Both the position numbers and the translations under genes were made by a program. This document shows, in pieces, positions 18,456 through 26,369 of a stretch of 64,000 bases of DNA (its first letter is position 1; each line of letters opens with the position of its first letter). The notes beneath the pieces are model-generated. The model saw nothing but the letters and a program-made list of their open reading frames with translations, made no database searches and was not told where the DNA came from. Origin of the DNA: Fictibacillus nanhaiensis (lineage in GTDB: Bacteria > Bacillota > Bacilli > Bacillales > Fictibacillaceae); contig NZ_JAHVJO010000003.1 of the NCBI RefSeq assembly GCF_019801215.1, positions 372,001 to 436,000 on the forward strand, given 5' to 3'.

Positions 18456-19195
18456 GTTGTTTGTCCCCGTGCAACATGCAGGTAGATATCATCGAGCGTT
18501 GCATCAGTTAATCCACTTCTTGCTCTCAATTCCTGCAATGTTCCGCTAAGTACTATTCTTCCTTCGTGCATGATTAAGAAACGATCACAATATCTTTCTG
18601 CTGTAGATAAGATATGTGTCGACATGAGGATTCCCGCACCGCTGTTTTTAAAGGTAACCATATACTCAAGGAAAGACTGTATCCCTAGCGGATCTAGCCC
18701 TACAAATGGTTCATCAACTATGTAAAGCCTTGGCTCTACTAACAGCGCACAAAGAATCATCACTTTTTGCTTCATACCTTTTGAGAACTGATTCGGAAAC
18801 CACTTGATTTTATTATCCATTCGAAATTCTTCCAACAATGGACGGACTCTTGTTAAAAAAGTCTTTTCCTCAAGCCCATATGCCATAGCCGTTAATTCTA
18901 GATGCTCCCATAGCGTAAGTTCTTCATATAAAATAGGCATCTCAGGAATATAGGTGAACTGGCTCCGATACTCTTCTGGTTCTTCTCTAAAGGTTTGTCC
19001 TATGATTTTTGAACTTCCAGACATCGGCTCCATCAAACCAAGAACATGCTTGATTGTCGTACTTTTACCTGCCCCGTTCAGACCAATCAGCCCTACAATT
19101 TCACTCTCTCCTACAGAAAAATCCAAGTGATGAATAACAGGCTGATTTGGCAGGTAGCCACCTGTTAAATCCGTAACTTCAAGGATAGGTTTCAT
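18452..19195 (-). CDS. ecsA: ABC transporter ATP-binding subunit EcsA
   Basis: 247 residues. Walker A GLNGAGKST near 38-46, signature FSKGMKQK, Walker B LYIVDEPFVGLDP, and the switch histidine in MSTHILSTAERYCD. Start ATG 19195 follows AAGGAGGGAACGAG. Partner of EcsB directly downstream. The PCYCGC lipoprotein gene ends 67 nt upstream with no clear terminator between, so readthrough into ecsAB is possible. Confidence 0.95.
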   Translation of the reverse strand: MKPILEVTDLTGGYLPNQPVIHHLDFSVGESEIVGLIGLNGAGKSTTIKHVLGLMEPMSGSSKIIGQTFREEPEEYRSQFTYIPEMPILYEELTLWEHLELTAMAYGLEEKTFLTRVRPLLEEFRMDNKIKWFPNQFSKGMKQKVMILCALLVEPRLYIVDEPFVGLDPLGIQSFLEYMVTFKNSGAGILMSTHILSTAERYCDRFLIMHEGRIVLSGTLQELRARSGLTDATLDDIYLHVARGQTT

Positions 19196-19262
19196 CTCGT
19201 TCCCTCCTTTTTCCTATAATGGTTTACTTCCCTATTATTTACCATACTCACTGTTTTACCCG

Positions 19263-19799
19263 TTATGAAGCAGGCATTGGGGTTGGAGTGGGTTTTGCAT
19301 AACCTTCTTTATACTTTTCATCAATCATTTTTCTGATCTCAAGAGTACTTTTTCCGGCTGCAGCTTCTTTCATGCTAACGGCTGCAATCTCGAGACAAGT
19401 GCCGCACTTTGTTCCGTGATCATCCCAAACGATTTCGCCGTCTTCTTTATTTTCCGCTACAAAGCAGTCGTAGTTATTCCTATGACCAGCAGATTCCCCA
19501 CACCCGCAATAACAAGGCATGGATTCCAATACCTCTTTGAATTGAGGTGCAGCGGCATAAATGGCACCGATTTCCTTGGAATGATCCTTTAAAAAGCGGG
19601 GCATTGTATCAATCGATGCTGTTAACTCTTGTATATCTCCATTCGGAAGGTGATTTTGATGTACTGCTGAATCACTTTCATTGTGTTGCTTTTCATGCTC
19701 ATGATGATCATTCTGTACTTCCTTCTTTTCATTACCACAACCTGCAATTAGGAAACCAGCTGCCAGTGTCATTGTAACGACCAGTTGTCTTCTTTTCAT
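19263..19799 (-). CDS. PCYCGC-motif lipoprotein
   Basis: 178 residues. Lipoprotein signal MKRRQ...LIAGC, with the lipidated Cys at 21. A histidine-rich linker (HHEHEKQHNE, AVHQNH) follows, then the defining PCYCGCGESAGHRNNYDCF and further cysteines in GTKCGTCLEIAA. This is the PCYCGC family of Bacillus. The His/Cys content suggests metal or thiol chemistry outside the membrane; the function is unknown. The C-terminus ends in PTPTPMPAS. Same strand as ecsAB and just upstream of them. Start has GGAGG upstream. Confidence 0.85.
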   Translation of the reverse strand: MKRRQLVVTMTLAAGFLIAGCGNEKKEVQNDHHEHEKQHNESDSAVHQNHLPNGDIQELTASIDTMPRFLKDHSKEIGAIYAAAPQFKEVLESMPCYCGCGESAGHRNNYDCFVAENKEDGEIVWDDHGTKCGTCLEIAAVSMKEAAAGKSTLEIRKMIDEKYKEGYAKPTPTPMPAS

Positions 19800-19903
19800 G
19801 GAGGTTCCTCCTTTTGTACATTCTTTCCTTATAATAGCGTAATTCTCGACCTATTTTCCATTTTTATATGTATAACATATGTGACAACTTGGACAAGATA
19901 TAG

Positions 19904-19930
19904 TTGAAGAAGGTATCCCCCCTTCTTCAA
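19904..19930 (+). ncRNA. Perfect 10-bp hairpin in the leader region upstream of hit
   Basis: TTGAAGAAGG/CCTTCTTCAA (19904-19913, 19921-19930) with loop TATCCCC, in the 395-nt divergent gap 19800-20194. With the strong terminator at 20099-20147 it frames a possible short transcript. The hairpin is seen; the RNA is inferred. Confidence 0.4.
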
Positions 19931-19991
19931 GGAGAAAGATACAACGGTTTTAGATTTTTTATATATGCTTTCTTTTAAGGAGATGGTTCTC

Positions 19992-20048
19992 TTGGACTAT
20001 TTAGTGCTTGAGCAATTTCAAATTCTTAACATCGAGGTGCATGGCTAA
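19992..20048 (+). CDS. Possible 18-codon leader ORF upstream of hit
   Basis: TTG start with AAGGAG (19977-19982) 9 nt upstream. The product would be MDYLVLEQFQILNIEVHG. An in-frame ATG at 19983 would give 21 codons but abuts the ribosome-binding site. Nothing but the ribosome-binding site and the framing hairpins supports it. Could be chance. Confidence 0.25.
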   Translation: MDYLVLEQFQILNIEVHG

Positions 20049-20098
20049 AAAATCTTATTGTTTTGTTTTCATGTTCTCCTTTCTTCTCTAACCTCTAT

Positions 20099-20147
20099 AA
20101 GAAGGAGAGTTCTATTTATGAATAGGACTCTTCTTCTTTATTTTTTC
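20099..20147 (+). terminator. Very strong terminator or attenuator upstream of hit
   Basis: 18-nt arms at 20099-20116 and 20121-20138 pair with only two G-U pairs around a TATG loop, followed by TATTTTTT. It lies 48 nt before the hit start, so it ends an upstream short transcript or attenuates hit. No plus-strand gene precedes it. Confidence 0.75.
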
Positions 20148-20194
20148 CATAAGAAATGTGTGTTATGATAGATAAAAAAAATGAGGTGAGCTAC

Positions 20195-20623
20195 TTGTCC
20201 CATGATTCAAACTGTATTTTTTGCAAGATTGTTGCAGGTGACATTCCATCCTACAAAGTGTACGAAGATGAAAACGTTCTTGCCTTTTTAGATATCAGCC
20301 AGGTTACAAAAGGGCATACCTTAATCATTCCAAAACAACATTCAAAAGATATCTTTGAGCTTTCTGAAGAAACAGCAGCCACTCTCTTCTCAGTCGTACC
20401 AAAGATTGCTTCAAGTATTAAACAGGCGTTTAATCCAATTGGCCTAAATATCTTAAACAATAATGGAGAAGCAGCTGGACAATCAGTGTTTCATTACCAT
20501 ATGCACTTTATTCCTCGGTATGGTTCTGGCGACGGTTTTGGAGCTGTATGGAAAACTCAGGACCTCCCTGCCAAAGAAATGACTGACATCGCTCAAAATA
20601 TTCAAGAAAACATCAAGAACTAA
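20195..20623 (+). CDS. hit: HIT-family nucleotide hydrolase
   Basis: 142 residues from TTG 20195 (MSHDSNCIFCKI), chosen because GAGGTGA lies 6 nt upstream and the N-terminus then matches B. subtilis Hit. Histidine triad HYHMHFIPR and the zinc-type NCIFCK start are present, with GLNILNNNGEAAGQSV. Family members hydrolyse adenosine phosphoramidates or dinucleoside polyphosphates. Divergent from ecsA, as in B. subtilis. Confidence 0.93.
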   Translation: MSHDSNCIFCKIVAGDIPSYKVYEDENVLAFLDISQVTKGHTLIIPKQHSKDIFELSEETAATLFSVVPKIASSIKQAFNPIGLNILNNNGEAAGQSVFHYHMHFIPRYGSGDGFGAVWKTQDLPAKEMTDIAQNIQENIKN

Positions 20624-20634
20624 CCTTACATAGT

Positions 20635-20669
20635 AAAACTGCCTCTCAATTTTTTAGGCAGTTTTTTTT
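20635..20669 (+). terminator. Terminator of hit
   Basis: 10-bp perfect stem AAAACTGCCT/AGGCAGTTTT (20635-20644, 20656-20665), followed by T residues. Confidence 0.92.
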
Positions 20670-20697
20670 CATACATATAACACGAGGAGGAGAACAA

Positions 20698-21777
20698 ATG
20701 GAACGCATCTATTTTCAAGCAGGACCTACAACGTTACCAAAAGAAGTGATGCTCCGAGCAAAAAAAGAATGGGATGATTTTGAAAATACAGGTTTGAACA
20801 TTATGGAGCATAGCCATAGAGGTGACACGTACGAAAGTATCCATGAAGAGGCAAAAACACGGATGCGACAGTTGCTGAACATACCAGATACACATGACGT
20901 TTTATTTCTACAAGGCGGAGCCAGTTTGCAGTTTGCGATGGTTCCCATGAATTTAATCACTGCTCAAAAAACAGCAAAGTATGTTTTAACCGGTTCATGG
21001 TCAGAGAAAGCCTATAAAGAAGCGAAAAGAATTGGATCGAGTGAAATTGTCGTGTCAGGAAAAGAGACTGATTATCGTACTTTACCTCAAATGATTTATG
21101 AGTCTTTTGATAATGATGCCTACTTGCATATAACATCGAACAATACCATCTACGGCTCACAGTGGCCAGACTTAAATGCGTTCTCACACCCAGTACTTGT
21201 AGCCGATATGTCGAGTGATATTATGAGCAGACCCTTTTCTGTATCACAATATGGCTTGATTTATGCTGGTGCACAAAAAAACCTTGGTCCTGCTGGTGTA
21301 ACAGCAGTTATAATCAGAAAAGATTTATTGCGGGAAAGCGAATCCATTCCCTCGATATTGTCTTATCATGTTCATGCAGAAAATAGATCTTTGTATAACA
21401 CACCACCTGTCTACTCGATTTATCTTCTAAATCTTGTATTGCAATGGATGGAAGAACAAGGCGGTGTGGAAGAGATGGAACGGAGAAACAAGAAAAAAGC
21501 GGAAACTCTTTATAACGCAATTGATAACAGCTCAGGTTTTTATCAAGGCTATTGTACGCCTGAATCCAGATCCCTTATGAATGTTACGTTCAATTTAAAT
21601 ACAGAAGAAGCAGAGAGACATTTTATTAAAGAAAGTGAAGCCCACGGGTTTTATGGATTAAAAGGACATCGGTCTGTTGGCGGTATTCGCGCTTCAATCT
21701 ATAATGCTGTATCCCAAGAGTCATGTGAGGAATTGGCAGCATTTATGCTTCATTTTCAGGAAAAATACGGTAAGTAA
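20698..21777 (+). CDS. serC: Phosphoserine aminotransferase
   Basis: 359 residues. PLP enzyme that makes phosphoserine from 3-phosphohydroxypyruvate and glutamate in serine synthesis. Seen: FQAGPTTLPKEV at the start, FLQGGASLQFAMVPMNL, the lysine that carries PLP in IYAGAQKNLGPAGV, and the C-terminal GHRSVGGIRASIYNA. The start has an AGGAGGAG site upstream. Standard length; same neighbour (trpP) as in B. subtilis. Confidence 0.96.
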   Translation: MERIYFQAGPTTLPKEVMLRAKKEWDDFENTGLNIMEHSHRGDTYESIHEEAKTRMRQLLNIPDTHDVLFLQGGASLQFAMVPMNLITAQKTAKYVLTGSWSEKAYKEAKRIGSSEIVVSGKETDYRTLPQMIYESFDNDAYLHITSNNTIYGSQWPDLNAFSHPVLVADMSSDIMSRPFSVSQYGLIYAGAQKNLGPAGVTAVIIRKDLLRESESIPSILSYHVHAENRSLYNTPPVYSIYLLNLVLQWMEEQGGVEEMERRNKKKAETLYNAIDNSSGFYQGYCTPESRSLMNVTFNLNTEEAERHFIKESEAHGFYGLKGHRSVGGIRASIYNAVSQESCEELAAFMLHFQEKYGK

Positions 21778-21864
21778 GCCAAATGCCTTTTCAGATACGT
21801 GTTCGTTTGATAACATAGGAGTTACTTTCGCAATAGGTCATAAGGACACTGTTGGAAAGAAATT

Positions 21865-21893
21865 TAGCCAAGCTATAGCTGAGGAGAGATGAG
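21865..21893 (+). promoter_or_regulatory. TRAP (MtrB) binding site over the trpP ribosome-binding site
   Basis: Six NAG triplets lie at regular spacing: TAG 21865, AAG 21870, TAG 21876, GAG 21881, GAG 21886 and GAG 21891, separated by 2, 3, 2, 2 and 2 nt. The fourth and fifth form the GAGGAGAG Shine-Dalgarno sequence, 7 nt before the trpP ATG. B. subtilis trpP is repressed translationally by TRAP bound to such triplets when tryptophan is high. The binding protein gene itself is not in this window. Confidence 0.82.
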
Positions 21894-21895
21894 AT

Positions 21896-22408
21896 ATGAA
21901 TACAAAATCATTAGCTTTAACATCCGTACTTATTGCATTGGGGTATGTTTTTCACACGGTGGTCCCGCCATTATTTTTTGGGATGAAGCCAGATTTACTG
22001 CTCGTTATGATGTTTTTAGCCATAATGCTATCACCTACAAAGCAAAACGTATTGATCGCAAGTATGGCAGCAGGTGCTATTTCTGCATTAACAACTGGAA
22101 TGGCTGGCGGACAAATCGCCAACCTGGTTGAAAAGCCCATAACAGCGTTTATTTTTTTAGCCATGTTCTTGCTAGCAAAGAAAGTAAAAGTAAATGCATT
22201 TAGTGCCGTACTTTTAACGGTAGTCGGTACGATTATAAGCGGAACGGTATTCCTCTTAGTAGCAATGCTTGTAGCCGGTTTGCCTGGATCTTTATTCAGC
22301 TTCATCGGGCTGATCGTACTTCCAACAAGCGTAATAAGCGGACTGATTATGTTTTTTATTTATCCTGTTGCACAACGGTTCTCGAAACAATCCAGTTTAA
22401 CCGTCTAA
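21896..22408 (+). CDS. trpP: Tryptophan transporter TrpP (YhaG)
   Basis: 170 residues, about five hydrophobic segments. The sequence LTSVLIALGYVFHTVVPPLF, GMKPDLLLVMMFLAIML and GGQIANLVEKPITAF is that of the TrpP family, the tryptophan importer of Bacillus. ATG 21896 has GAGGAGAG 7 nt upstream, embedded in the TRAP site. It follows serC, as in B. subtilis. Confidence 0.93.
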   Translation: MNTKSLALTSVLIALGYVFHTVVPPLFFGMKPDLLLVMMFLAIMLSPTKQNVLIASMAAGAISALTTGMAGGQIANLVEKPITAFIFLAMFLLAKKVKVNAFSAVLLTVVGTIISGTVFLLVAMLVAGLPGSLFSFIGLIVLPTSVISGLIMFFIYPVAQRFSKQSSLTV

Positions 22409-22423
22409 TTCATATAAATATAT

Positions 22424-22460
22424 AAAGAAAAAAAGCCAGTTCCTTTATGGAGCTGGCTTT
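22424..22460 (-). terminator. Bidirectional terminator between trpP and the DUF1232 gene
   Basis: 12-nt arms AAAGCCAGTTCC (22432-22443) and GGAGCTGGCTTT (22449-22460), with a T run on the minus side. The stop of the DUF1232 gene lies in the loop. Confidence 0.85.
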
Positions 22461-22861
22461 ACGTATGAATCTTCTTTTTCCCAGGATTGAAAGGATGAAA
22501 TCTCACTGGATAATGTTTTAAACAAAAACGCTAAAACAGTTGCATCATCTAACAAACCGGCCCCTATCAGAAAATCAGGAACGGCATCTATCGGACTGAC
22601 AAAATATAATAGGCCGGCCACAATGAGAACCATTGATTTTTTAGAGACGTTCCGGTAATCGCCCCTTTTGTAAGATTTCACTAAACGGACAAGGGCTTTT
22701 ACTTGAGCACCTAAATCACGCAAACCTTGCTTATCCGTTTGAGACGTTTTATCCTCCGCCTTAGAAACAAGCTCACCTGTCTGGGTGGAACTTTCCAAAA
22801 CTGCACTCGCTTTTTCTTTCATTTTGTTAAAATAATTGCCAATCGTATTTTGTTTTTTCAC
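22445..22861 (-). CDS. DUF1232 (YkvA-type) small membrane protein
   Basis: 138 residues. The C-terminal half contains the DUF1232 pattern: SMVLIVAGLLYFVSPIDAVPDFL then GLLDDATVLAFLFKTL. The N-terminal 50 residues are hydrophilic and probably coiled. The function of the family is unknown. ATG 22861 has GGAGGGAT upstream. Single gene sharing a terminator with trpP. Confidence 0.85.
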   Translation of the reverse strand: MKKQNTIGNYFNKMKEKASAVLESSTQTGELVSKAEDKTSQTDKQGLRDLGAQVKALVRLVKSYKRGDYRNVSKKSMVLIVAGLLYFVSPIDAVPDFLIGAGLLDDATVLAFLFKTLSSEISSFQSWEKEDSYVKPAP

Positions 22862-23226
22862 TCTTCGATCCCTCCTGTCGGGTTTTAATTATGTATACCC
22901 TGTTTTGCTATTCTTCGTCAATCCATATCATTCATTCCTCTTTTTTAATTTCGACTTCATTAAAGTACAAAACCAGTCAAAATACCAGTAAATTAGACAG
23001 ATTTCTTTCTACTAAAAACTGCCCTTCTTTCGCAGTTTTCATCACTTTAAGTCTATCAACACAACGTTTTACATAATTTTTATCCGATTTCCCAATTTAT
23101 CTGACCATGTCCAATCCTGACGAAATCTATCGGGAAATATTTTTATATTCGTCATTATTCTTCATAGGATTATAAGGGATATTACCGAATTTATTAGATA
23201 ATAAAAGAATGAGGAGGAATTTTAAG
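22862..23226. other. 365-nt divergent gap with an orphan hairpin
   Basis: It contains the promoters of the DUF1232 and yhaH genes, neither of which I can place with certainty. AAAACTGC/GCAGTTTT (23015-23022, 23032-23039) forms an 8-bp hairpin with T residues on both sides. No coding region is convincing. Confidence 0.4.
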
Positions 23227-23508
23227 ATGTCTAAATCAAAATCTATCATTGCAGGTTTCGCATTAGGAACGGTAGTAACAGCAGCAGCTACCTTGCTATC
23301 CACTCCAAAAGCTGGGAAAGAAGTACGAAAAGATTTGAAAGAAAATATGGATAAAATGAAAACTACATTCTCCAGTATTAAGCGCGACGGTATTCAACTA
23401 AAAGAAAAGATCAGATTTGCTAAGAAAGAAAAAGAAGAAGCGATGCAAGAAACGGCTGCATCCATTATTGAAAAAAAAGATGAAGAAATGGAGCAAGAAA
23501 CGAAATAA
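23227..23508 (+). CDS. yhaH: YtxH-domain protein YhaH
   Basis: 93 residues from ATG 23227, with AGGAGGA about 8 nt upstream. A short hydrophobic N-terminus (IIAGFALGTVVTAAATLLSTP) and GKEVRKDLKENMDKMK define the YtxH-type general-stress/membrane-anchored family; the rest is a charged coiled coil. Same place as B. subtilis yhaH, next to hpr. Confidence 0.88.
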   Translation: MSKSKSIIAGFALGTVVTAAATLLSTPKAGKEVRKDLKENMDKMKTTFSSIKRDGIQLKEKIRFAKKEKEEAMQETAASIIEKKDEEMEQETK

Positions 23509-23514
23509 CATTTT

Positions 23515-23549
23515 TTAAAAAAATTCTCCTTGTTTGGAGGATTTTTTTT
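23515..23549 (+). terminator. Terminator of yhaH
   Basis: 9-nt arms AAATTCTCC/GGAGGATTT (23521-23529, 23536-23544), followed by a T run. Confidence 0.82.
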
Positions 23550-23720
23550 ATGTGTTAAATGCATGTATATCCTTTGACTATCCACTATATCCGTAAAAAG
23601 ATGTATAACTTCTTTACTAAAAAATACGTAAAAATTGAAAAAATTTACTTTCTTATTATAGGAAATACTGGCATAATGAGGAATAGGATGTGTTTTATAA
23701 GATGGAGGGGCATTTTAAAA

Positions 23721-24305
23721 ATGAACAAAGATCAATTATACAGTTTTCAAGAAGCCATGATCTATAGTCACAAACTTTCGCAGATTAGCAAAGCTTTATG
23801 GAAGAGCGTTGAGAAAGACTGGCAAAACTGGATTAAAGATTACGGATTAAATATCAACGAACACCATATTCTCTGGATTGCTCATCATCTGGAAGGTGCT
23901 TCGATTTCTGATATCGCTAAATTCGGGGTCATGCATGTTTCCACAGCCTTTAACTTTTCGAAAAAACTTGAAGAACAAGGTTACCTTACATTCTCGAAAA
24001 AAGAAGACGACAAACGCAATACATACATATGCTTAACACCTAAAGGCGAAGAGCTATTGCTGCAAACTTTAAGTACTTACGACCCAGCAAAATTCGGTGT
24101 ATTTAGTGCATCATTGCCAATTAAAGATCTTTTCGGCAGCTTCCCTGAGTTTCCAGAACTGATGTCTATCATACGAAACTTATACGGTGATGATTTTATG
24201 TCTATTTTTAGTAAACTAGAAGAAAAAATCGAAGAGTCGCTCGGTGAGCAAAAGCCTGCACCTGTTATTATTGCAGCTGAGGAAATTGCCTCAACTCATT
24301 CGTAA
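23721..24305 (+). CDS. hpr: Transition-state regulator Hpr/ScoC (MarR type)
   Basis: 194 residues from ATG 23721 with GGAGGGG 10 nt upstream. Very close to B. subtilis ScoC in the DNA-binding part: [67 protein letters not shown]. In B. subtilis it represses extracellular protease genes and sporulation functions, so the secreted M36 protease is a plausible target. The 3' end overlaps convergent yhaI by 10 bp. Confidence 0.95.
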   Translation: MNKDQLYSFQEAMIYSHKLSQISKALWKSVEKDWQNWIKDYGLNINEHHILWIAHHLEGASISDIAKFGVMHVSTAFNFSKKLEEQGYLTFSKKEDDKRNTYICLTPKGEELLLQTLSTYDPAKFGVFSASLPIKDLFGSFPEFPELMSIIRNLYGDDFMSIFSKLEEKIEESLGEQKPAPVIIAAEEIASTHS

Positions 24306-24637
24306 CGTATCGAAAGCTCGTAAAGTTTTTCCATTAAAGAGATATGCTTTCCTTGATGTATAAGAGCCTGAATGGTTTCTCTCGGATTAAGCTTTGGTGT
24401 TAACATACCTGCAAAATGGATTAAAAGCGGTGTGTAATGAACAAAGCCTTCTTCTGCCTGCATCAAATATGTTTTCTCAAGCTCATCGCAAAGAAGAAGG
24501 ATGTCGTTCACTTCTTTTTCGGTGAGCTTTTTTTCCATCACTAGCCTGAAAAATGGATACGACGTGAGATCGACACTTTCAATCGTGAGCTGATTATAAA
24601 ATTCTAGTCTCTCTAACCTCTCCTCAACCGTCTCCAT
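24296..24637 (-). CDS. yhaI: DUF1878 protein YhaI
   Basis: 113 residues, helical, [22 protein letters not shown] at the start and [22 protein letters not shown] later, matching YhaI. Function unknown. Convergent with hpr and overlapping it by 10 bp, as these two genes face each other in B. subtilis. Confidence 0.88.
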   Translation of the reverse strand: METVEERLERLEFYNQLTIESVDLTSYPFFRLVMEKKLTEKEVNDILLLCDELEKTYLMQAEEGFVHYTPLLIHFAGMLTPKLNPRETIQALIHQGKHISLMEKLYELSIRYE

Positions 24638-24803
24638 ACTTACCCTGCTTTCTAGTCAATCTATGTCTATATTATAATCCAACTTCCTCCATTTGGATAT
24701 GAATTATTTTTGTATAATTGGGTTGCACGAGCATTCCTCATTTTTTTACGAGTGAACCGAAAAGCACCTTCAATTTTGTGAAATACCTAAAGGGTAGTCT
24801 CAA

Positions 24804-25382
24804 TTATTTTGTCGTATATACGCCGAACTGTATAGAATTCTTTTTTAAATCGAACTTCTCTGTTTTAATGGCATAACCCGGTTTCGTTTTCATTTCTGTT
24901 ATTTTCATCAAGATACTTTCATCAGACGGGTAAACATCGACCCAATCTGGAAAATCTATCGTATTTTTTAACAGCGTAAATACTTCGTCCCCTGGTAAAG
25001 GAAACCGTCCAACCTGAATATCCTTTTCTTTTAACAGCAGATCGCCGTTCTCCATCACTTCTGGCTCAAAGATGATTTGGTATGGCAGTTCCTGATTAAA
25101 TGCTACAAAAGATCCATTCAAAACAGCTTCATCACGTAAATTCACATAAACGTTCACGTTAGGCGCTTTTTTCCTTAGCTCTTGATTTATTAAATCCTCC
25201 ACCTGTTCTTTCTCTGTATGTATGCTCAACAGCTTTTGATTTGCCGTTACATCTGAACCTAGTTGACTGCGATCAAGCTCATTCGCCTTTGGATCAGTGA
25301 AAAGCAACACCCCAACTGTAACCGGAATGGCTAATGTAAGAAGCAATAGGATAAAAAAGGCCGTTCTCCATCTATTTCTCAT
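24804..25382 (-). CDS. YpmS-family (DUF2140) membrane-anchored protein
   Basis: 192 residues with one N-terminal membrane segment (about 7-27) and an extracytoplasmic beta-rich domain. LFTDPKANELD, VNLRDEAVLNGSF and DLKKNSIQFGVYTTK near the end fit the YpmS/DUF2140 family. Function unknown. Stands alone between yhaI and a small membrane protein. Confidence 0.8.
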   Translation of the reverse strand: MRNRWRTAFFILLLLTLAIPVTVGVLLFTDPKANELDRSQLGSDVTANQKLLSIHTEKEQVEDLINQELRKKAPNVNVYVNLRDEAVLNGSFVAFNQELPYQIIFEPEVMENGDLLLKEKDIQVGRFPLPGDEVFTLLKNTIDFPDWVDVYPSDESILMKITEMKTKPGYAIKTEKFDLKKNSIQFGVYTTK

Positions 25383-25472
25383 CTTATCTCCCCTTGTGAT
25401 AAGTAATTTTTCTATTCATATTCCACATATTTTGGTAAAGTTAAACAAGTAGTACATGTTGGAGGTTTTTAT

Positions 25473-25652
25473 ATGGCTGGCTATATCTTCGTCTTTTTAG
25501 CACCTGTGTTCTTATTTGTATTTAATTCGCTCACCCATAAACTATGTGATAAGAAAAACATGTCAAGTAAACAGCAGGATTCTGTTTATCGTACCATAAA
25601 TGTTTCTATAACCATTCTGCTCATTTCTTCCTACCTTTCAAACGTCTTATGA
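25473..25652 (+). CDS. Small two-helix membrane protein, unknown
   Basis: 59 residues, ATG 25473 with TTGGAGG 7 nt upstream. Two predicted membrane segments (about 3-22 and 43-59) joined by a basic loop HKLCDKKNMSSKQQ. A strong hairpin follows the stop. I do not recognise a family. The ribosome-binding site, terminator and hydrophobicity pattern make it a likely gene. Confidence 0.7.
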   Translation: MAGYIFVFLAPVFLFVFNSLTHKLCDKKNMSSKQQDSVYRTINVSITILLISSYLSNVL

Positions 25653-25666
25653 AAATTTTACATAGT

Positions 25667-25700
25667 AAAAGGGGGAACCAGTTTGCTTTCCCCCTTGTGT
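25667..25700 (+). terminator. Terminator of the small membrane protein gene
   Basis: 9-bp perfect stem AAGGGGGAA/TTCCCCCTT (25669-25677, 25688-25696). The T tract is weak (GTGTTT). Confidence 0.65.
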
Positions 25701-25835
25701 TTCCTTAACATTCATACTCTACACCTATTGATTATTATAGTAAAGCACAACACGATGATATTGAATCTGCTACTAAATGAGACGTCTTACGTAATCCTCT
25801 ACAAAAAGATTCGGTAAGACAACCAGCCATTTAGA

Positions 25836-25922
25836 TTAGCAGAAACAAGCAGCACCTACGATAATCAATAAGATAAACAACACTACAATTAAAGCAAAGC
25901 CTTTTCCATGTCCGTAGCCCAT
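25836..25922 (-). CDS. YjcZ-family small sporulation protein
   Basis: 28 residues with AGGAGGTGG 4-5 nt upstream. [20 protein letters not shown] followed by VGAACFC is the YjcZ pattern: a glycine/aromatic head and one hydrophobic helix ending in a Cys-containing tail. Such proteins are made during sporulation. First of two neighbouring copies. Confidence 0.85.
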   Translation of the reverse strand: MGYGHGKGFALIVVLFILLIIVGAACFC

Positions 25923-26025
25923 GTTGCCACCTCCTTCACTAATCTGTACACTATCCTATGCAGCACGAGTAAGACACGCATAGGCATACGCCCTGTTATT
26001 ATTGAAATTTTGTTACATTCATCTT

Positions 26026-26127
26026 TTAGCAGTAAGCAGCACCTATAATGATGAGAAGGATAAATAGAACAATAAGTATTGTAAATCCTCCCCCACAACC
26101 GTACCCGTACCCATAACCATAGCTCAT
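26026..26127 (-). CDS. YjcZ-family small sporulation protein, second copy
   Basis: 33 residues. The head MSYGYGYGYGCGGG is followed by the helix [20 protein letters not shown] chose the third of three consecutive ATG codons because GGAGG is 7 nt upstream of it. The gene lies 103 nt upstream of the other YjcZ gene, probably an old tandem duplication. Confidence 0.85.
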   Translation of the reverse strand: MSYGYGYGYGCGGGFTILIVLFILLIIIGAAYC

Positions 26128-26318
26128 CATCATACCTCCCTTTTCTTTCTCCATATCATATAGATAAACGCCCTGTTTTGATTAGACGAATGACCCGGTT
26201 TTTAAAATTTTTTTTTAAACTTAAGAAAAAAAACTCTTGTATATAGATTTGTATATCGAACATAATGTGTAAATTTTCTCATATTTCGTTTATTGAATAG
26301 GAATACCAAGAGCGTTTA

Positions 26319-26327
26319 TGCTATAGT
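26319..26327 (+). promoter_or_regulatory. Extended -10 promoter element of prsA
   Basis: TGCTATAGT (TG at 26319-26320, TATAGT at 26322-26327), 43 nt before the prsA ATG. No good -35 is visible, consistent with an extended -10 promoter. Confidence 0.4.
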
Positions 26328-26369
26328 AAAAGATGTTAAATTATTACTTCACAGTAGGAGTGTTTGCAA

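Noticed and set aside
20041-20091. Type I toxin gene (MAKKSYCFVFMFSFLL)
   Set aside because: GAGGTG is only 1 nt before the ATG and no antisense antitoxin promoter is visible; kept only as part of the orphan-unit finding.
22891-23076. 61-codon plus-strand ORF in the gap before yhaH
   Set aside because: No ribosome-binding site, low-complexity Ser/Thr/Phe content, and a hairpin falls within it.
25889-26098. 69-codon ORF over the YjcZ genes
   Set aside because: It is out of frame with the two YjcZ genes, which have the proper start sites and family pattern on the same strand.
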